A stretch of 64,000 bases of DNA from Acanthaster planci (lineage: Eukaryota > Echinodermata > Asteroidea > Valvatida > Acanthasteridae): positions 28,127-92,126 of the forward strand of contig NW_019091748.1 in assembly GCF_001949145.1 (NCBI RefSeq), in the 5' to 3' direction. Under the pieces are notes generated by a model. It saw only the letters and a list, made by a program, of their open reading frames with translations, made no database searches and was not told the DNA's origin. Every line of letters starts with the position of its first letter. The first letter of the stretch is position 1. A program made the position numbers and the translations under genes. Positions 12,401 to 24,400 of this stretch are shown piece by piece.

Positions 12401-15400
12401 TGGAAGACACGACAGTGTTGAAGAGCTTCACCGGGAACTTATGCAGAGCAAGTCTGAGAAAGCTCAACTTGAAGAACAGTTGCAGACAGAATGCAAGGAG
12501 CTGAAAAGTGTAATTGATGATCTGCAGGCTAGTAAAGAGAGTCTGCAACAGCAGCTGGACTCCACAGAATATGAACTCACCCGTTTGGAGGAGTTGTCAT
12601 CTGAGTTACATGCAGAACTAGAACACAGAATTGAAGACTTGGAGAGAGAGAAAGAAGAGCTTGAGAAGCGTCTTGGAGAAGCATGTTCCAGTTTACCAGA
12701 CTCTGAGAATTTCCAGCAGGAACAGAAACGATTTGAGGAAGAAAACCAAATGCTCATTTTGAAGCTTGCATCAGCAGAAGAGATGTGTGGCAAACTTCAA
12801 GAACAAGTCAATCTCATTGAGAAAGAGCTGCAAGGCCAAAAGTCAGAACTGAAAGTGGCTAGAAAGGATTCAATGAGGAAATCCCTTGAGTGTGATGACT
12901 CAACTCGGGAGCTTGCTGACATCAAGAAGAGACTCAAGGAATTGGAGGATGTAGAGTCACAGTTTTTCGACCAGACAGTGGTGCTAGCCAAAGTGGAAAG
13001 GGAAAATGAGAATATGAAAAAGCAAATGGAAGAAGCACAAGATAAAGCAAGCTCACTGAGTGGCCAACTAGATGAAAAAAGTCAGGAGCTTAATGAGCTC
13101 AGAGAAACCATGAAAGAGTTGGAGGAGGCTAAGGAGACCCTTCAAGACAAATTTGATGTTGAGGCAGAACTTCTTGAGGAGTCCTCTGAAGAACTGCAGT
13201 TGGTACAAAATGAGCTCCAAACTGCCAAAGAGGAGTTACTCTTGCGGAGGGAGAAACAAGAAAAAGCAGGGGAAAGAGTCCATGAGTTAGAAAGACAGTT
13301 GAGTAGGTTAGGAGAGCTTGAAACTGAAAACCAAAAACTACAATCTGCTTCCAGTGCTTTAACAGTAGTCGGTGTAGGTGGACATCCAGATAGCAAAGAA
13401 TCCCTGAAGCAGAGGGTTACAGACCTGACAGAACGGGAAAGAGAACTCCAACAGAAAATAACTGAAATGGAGGAAAGACAACTTGCTTATGAGGAGACTG
13501 TCGCTCAGGCAGACCTAGTTGTGTCTGAAACACACCAAAAACTTAGTGAACAAAATGAGCTACTAGAAACAAAAGAACAAGAGCTACAGGACGTGAGGAG
13601 TCAACTGGAATATAACAAGAATGAAACTTCCCACAAGTTGCAGTTACTGGAAGATACTTCCCATGAACTGGATAGGAAGAATCAGCAACTGGAAATTGGA
13701 GAGGAAAAACTGAAAGGCCTGATGAATTCTTTGAAGGTGTATGAGGAAAAATGTCAGCTGCAGGAGGAAAAACTCCACGAGTTGGAGAAAGAGGAAATGA
13801 AGTTGATAGCTAAATTAGAATCATTGCAGAAATCAGATCAGTCAGTTGGAAAGGACACACTAAAATCAGGTATTGAGACGACCACTGTGGGAACACAAGA
13901 AGTGGCAAGTGCACCCAAGAGTTCCATGGACCCTATCCTGCTGGTAGAAAAGATCCGAGCTATGACAGAAAATGAAAAAGCCCTTCAAGAAAGCATTGAG
14001 GAGTTCCAGGATAGACAGGCTGCTTTTGAGGAAACCCTGGCCCAAGCAGACATTATTTTGACAGAGACAAACCAGAAGTTGCAAGAAAAAACTGAACTTT
14101 ATGAAATCCAAGAAAGTGCACTGTTTGAACTAAGGGAGAATGTAGCCCGTCTTAAGGAAGAAAATGTGACATTAGAGGCAAATGTTACAGCTGCTGTAGA
14201 TCTGGAAACAAAGTCCCAGCAGCTGGAAGAGACCTTTCAAGAGCTGAAAGTAAAGAATGACAAGATCAGGAAGCTGACAGGGGACCTTGAAATGCTAACC
14301 CAAGATCTGGAGTCATCTCAAAACAGCTGCAAAGATCTGGAAAACAGACTCCAAGAAATTGAGCAATCTGAAAATGAAAGAAAAACTTCAGCTCTGGAAC
14401 AGCAATCTGTTGCATCCCTGCAAAAGAGGATCGTAGACATGACAGCCCACGAGGAAGCTTTGCAACAGAGGATCAGTGAACTAGAGGAAAGGCAGGCTGC
14501 CTTTGAGGAGACTCTGGCCCAAGCTGATGTCATAATGACAGAGAGGGAGTCTGGACTCCGGGAACAAATCAGCGAGCTTCAGAGCTCTCACTCAGACTTA
14601 CAGGAGAAACTCAGGCGAGTGAGTGAAGCTGAGAAGCAGGGTCTCACAAGTCTAAGCTCAGATGAGGACGATGACAAAAACACACAGTATTTATCAGCAT
14701 TTTCACCAGATGCTAAGACAGATGATTTGGAAGTTCAGAGAAAAGTATCTCGCTTGGAAGGAGATATTGAGAGGCTCAAATACTCAGAACGAGAGCTACA
14801 ACAAGTTGTCAAGAATTACAAAACTATGGAAGAGTCTCTGAAATCAGTCAATGGTGACTTGCAAGAGCAACTAAATCTTGCAAGAGACAAGATCAAGCAA
14901 TTAGAGAATGCTCTTAAAGTACAGGGTCCAGATAATGATCTGCAGGCTCAGCTGGAGGAGTTGAAAGCAGGAGTGGTAATGCATGAGGAAACTAATCAGC
15001 GGCTGAAAGAGGAAATCAAGATCTTGAAGGAAACCATATCTGATTTGCAGGACCAGTTACTCCAGTCACCCTATCAGCAAATATCTGAAGATGGCTTTCT
15101 CAAATCAGGAGCCTCGGTGGATGAGGATGAGCTTGTAAGGCCTCAGATTGTTATCGCAGAGGAAGCACAAGTGCCAACAGAGGCAGGCTTGACACAGCTC
15201 TCCCCTCAAGCCACTCTGGATCCCAAAGACACCATTAAAAGACTTGAGCAGGAAATTTATGAGGCAAAGGACCAGCTTAAAGAGGCAAAGGCTGCTGAAG
15301 ATTCTTTAAAGGCTACTGTAGCTGACAGAGAAGTGGCTTTTGAAAGACTAGAAAAGGCTAACAAAAGTCTTCAGGATGACATGGACATCACTACTTCACG

Positions 15401-18400
15401 GATAGAGGAGCTTGAGCAACAACTAAATCAGATTTCCCATAGCAACAATGATTCTATTCCTGTAGGATCTGAAGTTCAGTCAGAGCAGCATGTTCAAGAG
15501 CTTGAAGAGAAAATCAAAGACTTGAGGAAGAAACTCAAAGCTTCTGAGATGGAAAACTCAGAGCTACAATGTGGCTTTGAGCTCAGTGCACAAAACAGAG
15601 TGAAGGCGAGCAAAGAACCGGAACACTCTGAACAGCTCAAAGTGCAGGAACTTGAAAAGTCAATAGAGTGGTTCAAACAGGAAATGGCCAGTGCAAATTC
15701 TGAGAGGGTCAAGACGACAAATCGCTTGACTGAGATTGTCCAGTACAACCGAGAGATCAAGAAGGACTTGAGGGAGCTGGAGGAAGCCGAGAAGATTTTG
15801 AAGATGGACAATGGTCGCCTGAAGCGGGAGAAGGATGTTCTGAACAAGAAGTTGTCGACTTTGGGTATCTCTGGGGAAGACTTGCTGAAAGAAATGATAA
15901 GTCAAGAAAAAGAAGATGATAAGAAGCAAGACAGAAAGCCCAAAGTGAAGGTAAGTATTTAGGTTATGTTACTTCTTTTCTGTTTTTGTTTTACATTGAT
16001 ATGAAATGTTTATGTTGAAACAAGGCTAACAAAAGAGTTTGTGAACATTATTACCAAATACATTCATAGGTACCGGTATTAGTTCATACGCAATGTTGCC
16101 AACATTAATGGGCTTGATTTTTATCCAGAGTAACTGCGGTAACATTTATAACTTTGTCCATTACAGGAGCAAAAAGGATGTTTCCCTAAATATTCTCTCA
16201 CGTAAAAAAGAAAGGGGCTTCTTTTTAAGAATTTCAGCAAAACACCACACCTCATTCTGGCAAGGATGCCCCTATTTGAAGTCATCAGTGTGTCCCCAAC
16301 TAGGCCTCATTCTATTAGTTGTAACTAATATGTAGCTGTAGTTGTTTAGTATGTTGTCTACACACCCTGAGGATTTATATTCACAGGAAAGATCATTTCG
16401 GTATTTGATGCGCATTTGGAGTAAAATTGATTAAGATGAGGAATTTGACTTCCTCTGTGCTCCTTCTCCCCTGGTAACTGTAAAAGCAGCCCCACACATA
16501 TCATCTCTGACAGACCTTCACAAAGGAAGATTCAGTGTTCCACTTGTACATGTCTAGATTCCCAAAAATTTAAATTAACATGTAGCCAAAAGGTAACGAC
16601 ATGGAATTGAATATTAAAAAGGGCCTTTCTTTTTACAAAAGCCACTTTGTATTTCAGTTTGTCTATAATAATTTCATATAATCATGGAAATCTTGCACTG
16701 CTATTATGCCAGTTCTGCCCCTCCAGTTTGGAGCATACATGTAGGCACACAACCTGCCTCAAAATGGAAGAGCCCAGACATACAATTACCATGACAATAG
16801 GTGATAGCCCACCTGTGTGCTTGCCTGTTGCCTGAGTAATGCAGCCTGTTCATAATGAGCAACAATTAATTGACATTCTTTCAGGATGTGCAGCAGCTGG
16901 TTTTCCTCAGGAAAAGAAGTGTTTGTTTCTCAATTTTAATAAGTACATGTACTTGCAAATTCTTTTTTTAAACCTCAAATTACATGTACATATTTATAGT
17001 AATGTCAGTTTTTTGTTTCTTTCATCTAATCATCATTTCTGAGATTCAGTAATAGAGTTACAGACTTAGATTGACATATCAAGAAGGATTTTTTTAATGA
17101 ACAAAATCGAACCTGTAGCATTTTTATTGTAAACATGATAATTATGGCAACCACAGTTATAAATCACGATTGTGGTGGTATATAGTCATCATGCTCTTTC
17201 CGCTATTGCCAAACTTGATACACAGCTCATTATGTTTGATTCACAACATGGTGTACAGAACATGCAGAAAGACTATTTTTGCAGTAGCATTGTGAGAAAT
17301 GGTTGACAAGTCCTATTCACAGGCTGCGTGCAGAGAACTTGAATTACAGATGTACATGCATCCCCAGTGTTTGTCAGGGAAGAATATTCATTGGTGTATT
17401 TGAAGTAACAGCTTCAAATAATTGTATCTTTTTTTCTGTTGTGTGGAATGTCCCACTCTATCAGAACTTTCTTCAAGTTGTCTACTGACATAGGCTCCTC
17501 AAAGTATATCACGGCAAGGTGGCCATGCTTTTGTCAACTGTAAAAGTTAAAAATGGCCTGTCCATAACAACATCTCAGCATTGCACTGTATCGTGAATTG
17601 CCCCTATTTGAAGCACATGCATGTACATGTATATGCATATGTCTGGTAATCTCTCAGTCATACAACACCGGTACCTGCACCCGCAGAACGTGGTTGCCTG
17701 GCTAGTCAGTAGAAAATTATTGTCATTTCTCCTCTACCCTTTTATGAAAACTCCCCCCTTACTTTGAAAGATGAAAATGCTTTGAAACGTGCATAGTTCA
17801 CAAACAACAAAATGAGAGTAAAGTCACATCCCCCTCTTTCTTGTTTTAGGGTTCAAAGTCATATTGAAGTAGAGGTCAATTTTGCAATTTTGGGTTTTGT
17901 AATATTTGGAAAGAGTAACCCGTCTCCTATTTAATTCCAAATATTTTGCAGAATCACACATTTAAAAATGTCATTTTCTCAGCAATTTTGACTGTAGCAT
18001 TATTTGTGGCTGGTCTAAAATAAACATGTAACTTGAAACAATGTCTGGAACAAAGACGCAAAGCTGCCAGAATAATGTCACACAGTCACCTCATAGTTTT
18101 ACTTTAAGTGTACCATGTATGTACCACTGGAAAGCTCATTTTATGCTGAATTCAAAAGTACCAATATCTCAATTTTTGAAACTTCTGACTCTCAGCCCAT
18201 TTCGTGGTGATAGGTCTAAAATGTGAGAAACAAGTCTTCTTGCTGTGTGGCCTCGCTCTGTATGTATGTAATACATCTCCGTTGGTTGAGTCCTTGCAAA
18301 GCAATATTTTTATTGAAAAGGGCATGTATGCTTGTTTTGCCAGCTTGTGAAGTGCTGTTTGGTTTTGGAAATGATTTATGGTCTACCGTACATGCATTTT

Positions 18401-21400
18401 GTAATGGATACGGGTTCTGGTATGTTGATGGATAATTTAATAAAATTTTTATTCATAAATTTATTCTTATGCATTCCTTAATAGTAATAGTTCTATTCCA
18501 TAGTCGGTTGGTCAGAGCCATGCAAACTGTACATCATATTACATGTATTTGTATCTGGTCCATTAGAAATGAAGTACAAAGCTTTTTGTTTCCATGTGGC
18601 TTTAATTCTGAGCTCGAGTCTCTCCTTTTTGTCCTCGTCTTAGAAGATACATGTATCATGAGGTATGTCATATATGTGTTACTTGCATCATTTTGTAGAA
18701 AGTGCTAAATCACACTACCACATCATTTGCCAGAGTAGGCGTATTTGTTACAAAAAACCCGGGATTTTGTTGCTTCTTAATGGCTCCCTAGAAAAGCCTT
18801 CTTATGGGATGCCCTTTATGACTTTATTCGTACAAAAATTCAAACGGAAATTTTTATAGATATAAAAATATAGATATGAAACTAACATGTAGTGGACGAA
18901 AGTGAAATGAATCTAAAACGAAACAAATATGATGAAAGAAAGATGTATCAGACGAAACTAATACGTAAAGTACGGAACCATGGATGAAAGTACATTTAAA
19001 GGACAAAGGTGATTTACATAGGATGAAAACTAATAAATATACGACAAAACTTGTTTATAAACGATAAAACTAATAAATATAGAAGGAAAATAATATATAG
19101 GATGAAACTAATATATATAGGGTAAAAGCAATAAATATAGAATGAAACTAAAAAATATAAAACAAAACTAAAAAATAGGACAAAGTGCTGCCACCTGAGC
19201 GCCAGACCAGATGTGATATAGAGCAAAATGTAAAATATATTGAATGAAACCTAAAATACCGGGAACGAAAACCTAAAATACATAAGGCGAAGTGCCATCT
19301 ACCGACCGGTTCGCAGACGTCGCTCCTAACCATGATGCAGAGTTTTTCCAATTGTTCTGAAGTGATGCAGAGCTTTCTCGGGTGTTCTGAAGTGTTAGGA
19401 CCGTATGGAACAATTGCGAAAGCCCCCGCAGCATGGTTAGGCCACACACTGCAACATTGCTGGTTGCCATGCCTGATCATGCTGATTATGATTGACCACA
19501 TTGTTGACCGTTGGCCTCTGGTCAGTGGCACTGCTGCCAATGTCAGGCCGTTACACGAGTAGCACTAGCACTAGCAGCAGTAGGCCTAGGCCCATTGCCA
19601 GTGGGTGTAACATTAGTAGCTACTAATTCATAGAAAGCAGGGTTTTGAAGGAGGTTATCAAGTACTTCTCGTACATGAACATTCACATTTTCTGACTCTT
19701 GAGCCATGGTTCAGGATTACAGCTCCACTCATTTCTATAAATCTCTAGGACAAGTAGAGTGTGGTGTTGTGACGTGCACTGTATGATCAAGAGTGTTAGG
19801 TGAAAGAGTCCAGAATAGTTATGGACAATGCAAATTTTCCCTTAAAATGTTACAACAGCCTCAGAAAGCAGTGTCCCAAAAAGTGAAATTTAGCCAGGGG
19901 AATTCCAAAGCATTTATTTAGAAAACAGTTCTTTTTCCAAGGCAAGTCTTGTAGATTTGTGCACAGGGCATCAAGTGTTGTCTGTGTAACTCTTTCCATG
20001 TCATGTCGGGCATTTTACATTTTCGTTCTATATATTTTACATTTTGCTCTTTATCACAACCATTCTGGCATCGAAGTGGTGGCACTTTGTCCTATTTTTT
20101 AATTTAGTCCTATATTTTGTAGTTTCGTTCTGTATTTATTATACTTTCTTCCCATATTAGTTTCGTCCTATATGGGTATCTATTAGTTTCATCCTATGTA
20201 TTTTTTTCCTTCTATATTTATTAGTTTCATCATGTATATATGAGCTGTGTCGTAAATTTGTTAGTGTCGTCTATATAAATCATCTTTGTCCTGTATATTT
20301 ATTGATTTCGAACTTTACGTATTAGATTCGTCCTATGTATATTTCTTTCAACTTTTATATGTTTGTTTTATTTTATATTTAATTCACTTTCGTTCTATAT
20401 ATATTAGTTTCGTATACTGTATTCGTTTGATATGTTTTTCACGAATAAAGTCATCAAGGGCACCCCACACCTTCTCCAACCCAGTGCTTTCAATATTGCT
20501 TCGAATTTCACAACTGCATAATGTTCATCTTCATCTGTATCTTTATACCAGTTTGGCAACGAGCAATCATCAAGTATTATTAATAAGGGCAGTCAGACCG
20601 GTGCCCTGACCTACATCCCCAATGAATGTCTCCTGGCAACAGTCTTAATTGGTAATGCATGAGTTACTCCTTCTCTGCATTTTTCCATAGAAATATTTTC
20701 CGTTTATAAAACTGTGTGGAATAATATGGATTGACTCACTTAAAACCCTTGTTAAAGTTTGTCTAGCAACGTTGAAATCAGTATATTTTTATTCAATTTT
20801 TCGGGAGGGATTGTAAATTTCCTACTTGCTGTTGTAGAAGTTTGAAGGTTCAAAATTATCTGCTGAGAAGAGGATTTCCAGAATCTATAATAAACTGTCA
20901 TAAATTCTTCATCAATATGTTATGTTGATTATAAATTTTGTTAAGCCACTCATTAGGGTTTTTGGAGAGTTTCTTTGGACTGTGTTTTAATATCAGTGAA
21001 TATTTGCTCACAAAACAGAGGAGTTTGAGATGACACTAAAGGAGTTCTTAGAGGCCCTGCCACAAGGCTGCAGCCCCACTGACCCTGTTCTCCTGAGGGA
21101 GGGCAAGAACTTCTTTGTTGAGTTCAACAAGCTCTTCATCGGCAAATGCAGGAAACCGAGAGCACGGCTGCTGCGGGGTCTCTCTAGGAAGCTCCCGGAA
21201 GTCAAACCACACCCACAGGGGGTCAAGCGGAAACCAATTTACCCTTCCCTCCTGGGAGAGGAATGTTCCAAGACGGAGGCAGGGAGTGGGGCCCAAAGCA
21301 ACCTGAGGCCCTTAGAGGCTGCCAGCCCGACTACCAAGAGACGTATGCTTGATGAGTTTGTGGCTGCCCTGAGAGACTTACCCTGGAAGGCGCCACCCGA

Positions 21401-24400
21401 TGTTGACTGGAATAATGCCAACATCTGGTACCCGGACGATGAGAGAGATGTAGATGAAGATTCCATCGATGCCGCTGAGGGCAGACAGTTGGAGGCAGTG
21501 GATATAAAATGTGAGAAGCAGCTCTCTGTCGAGTCAGAGATGTCTCCACCAGCCCCTCCAGAATCACTTCCACCTGACATGCCGGCAGCCCACAAGCGCA
21601 CCAGTTCCATGAGCTCAGACAGCCTGGCTGGAGACCCCCCACCCCTGCTGGGAGACTCCCCTCCACGCTGTGTGATCAGAAATGACTCCTTGGAAGTAGA
21701 AGATAAAGATGATGATAAGGATGGCTTTAATGGGCCGCCACCTCCACTACCTGCATCGTCTCCCCCATGGAAACCAGATTCAAGCTCGCCGAGTTCTGGC
21801 CAGCAGAGAAGTTTCATCAGTGGCTTCAGAAGGGAATCTTCAGAGAATCACAGTGAGACTGACAGTCTTGACCTCCCACCTCCACTTCCGAAATTGTCTC
21901 CTCCTGGCAAGCCAAATGCAGACTCACTTCAAAGTAACCATGACAAGTGGAGGAGCTCTTTACCATCTTACAGTAATGGGCCTGACAGTCCTCATCCCTT
22001 GACCCGCAAGAGCCAGAATCACACTGTCAGCACTGATTTAGACAGTGATGCCTCATCCACTGACACTCTGATGGAACCCGAAGCCTACCAACAAGACCTT
22101 GCCAAAGGCTGTGACTCCAGTCCGAAAAGGGATCACAGGGATGACCCTCTCAGAGCAACTGCCCCCCACCGCCCAGCATCCTTTGACAGTGGTCTGGACA
22201 CGGTCTCCTCCATCACGGAACAAGAGGTGGAAGCTATCACAGCAGCGTCAGTGTTTGTGGGACCAGACCACTCCCTGAGGCTGCCCCGAGCCCCAGTGGC
22301 TAGTGAGGGAGTAGGAAACTCCCTGGCGAAGCCGGCAACTCCGATGTGGCTGAAGCAGATGATGGATTGGCAGACGGCAGAGAAGGAGAAGGAAGAGACT
22401 GACTTGGGACGACTCAAGACGAGCATTGACACAATGGAAAAACAGCTCCAGGTAAAGACTCTGTTTTGTTCATAATTATCAAAAAGTGTGAGAAAAAGGG
22501 AGAGCCAACACCCAGTGCTAAATCTGCAAAACGACAATTTTTTTATGATATGGGCAGTAATCATGGTGTCATTCAGTAAACAAATACATTGTATGTACAT
22601 GTAGTTGGTCTTGTACAAAATTAAGCCTGCTATAGCTCAAAAAGTATGACGCATGGTTGCTAACCAAACTCCTACTTGCTGCAGTGGTGGAAATGTTAGG
22701 TTCACAAGCTACTTTTATGTCATTTGATCAGACCCTATGGACATGGCTTAGCTGTTACCCTTGAAAATTTGTTCATGATGTACATGTACGTGTATGTGAA
22801 GATCTGCACATAGACAGTGCAATGTTTTTAACCAGTGTCAAACAGAATGCATTGCAAGAGCCATGGTTACTCTAACCATACAAATTGCACAAGGCGTGTA
22901 TCATAATTTGCTGCTTTGGGCCTGTTTAAATTAATTTAATTTAAAAAGTTTATTTTCCACGTGCGTACAGGCATTATGTGCTCATACGGTACTATTAGCG
23001 TATATGTGCAAATAAATTTCAACATGCATACATGCAGCATAATTTTCTGTATTTCTGTTTCAAAGGAGAAAGAAGAACTTGTGAAAGAGTTGAGGCAGAG
23101 CGAAGAAAACCTCAGGAAGAAACTGCAAGACCATGGTGACCTTCGACCTTTGAAATTACAGGTACATTACACATGGATGTACATGTGTATTGTCTTACTT
23201 CAGTTGATAGCAGACTTCTAAATGCATGTCAGTTTTACATCCCACGTGCCACTGGATATTTCACAGTTGAATTTTGAACAATTCCAAGATTGTTTAAGAT
23301 TTCTGATTATTTGAGGTACCTTGCCAAAATTAGGGCTTGGTTGGGCTCTTCTTGCACATCGGTATGAAAGTGATGTTTTTTGGTCTCCCATGTACACGTA
23401 GCTTCAGACAAAAGAGATCGACCTCCAGGACAAAGAGAGGCAGGTTGCTCTGCTGAAGTCAGAGGTCAAACAGAAGGAGAGAGAAATCCACAGCCTCAAG
23501 ACCAAGGTCAGTCAACCATGACTTGAACAGAACAAGCCACAGTTTTGATTTGTAGATCAGGGGTATGTGGGGACAAATGCAGATATAATGCAGATTTTTG
23601 GGGGGATGTCCTTTTCTACACAAACTGTGATTATGATTTTTCAAAAGTACATGCCAAGGTGGGTGATACAGTTGGACTTGGGAATGTGATTACATGTACA
23701 TGTATGTGCACTTATGGGAAAGCTGTTAGACATGCAGTGGCATGCAGGTGCAATAAACCTTCTGTGAATGAAATATGAATAAAATATGGTACACAGTATT
23801 CTTTAAATTCATGATAACATATCAATTTTAATTGTCCATACTAAAGACACTGTTGCTAACCCTTGTGATTTGGGGCAAGCTTTTGCTTAGCTACATAAGA
23901 GATGCCTTGCACCAGTACAATGTTTTCAGTGGATAAGAAGGGCACAAAGGAACCAGTCCATTTCAGAGATGGTGGTCGCTATGCAAAAGTTTGCCCCGAA
24001 TCACGAGGTATAGCAACAGTAACTGTAGTATGGAGAATTCAAATTGTTACGTTTATGTGCAATCAGATAACTCAGTGTACCAGATTTTATTCAAATTTAA
24101 CTTGCAAAAGGCTTATCAAACTCCTCAGGTTAGCACTGAATACAAAGTTTAATGTCATGCTTTCATTAGTCATTGAACCTTACGCGGTAGTTGGGATGTT
24201 TTTCAGCTTCTCCTTCACAGTGCTTTCCCCTTTGCTTCAATTTCTTCCATCCCATATATTGATGGGATCAGTGGTTCACTAACCTCATTTACCCGGCCTC
24301 ATGTTTTTGTTGAATGTAACCTGTGGATGTTGTAACATCGGCCGTTACTGTGTAGATTACATGTTGTACTCATGCGATGCCTGTAAAATTCAACCTCTCG

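Larger units (their letters stand above)
15951..21020 (+). other. Large intron with foldback element
   Basis: A 5-kb intron separates the giant exon from the proline-rich exon. A foldback element (18,780-20,500) fills about a third of it. The rest is AT-rich with ACATGT words (16,945, 16,980 and 17,622). No exon is supported. Confidence 0.5.

Noticed and set aside
23902-24282. 126-codon plus-strand frame in an intron
   Set aside because: It has no acceptor or donor giving a phase-compatible exon and no recognisable domain. It lies between well-supported exons whose phases already match.
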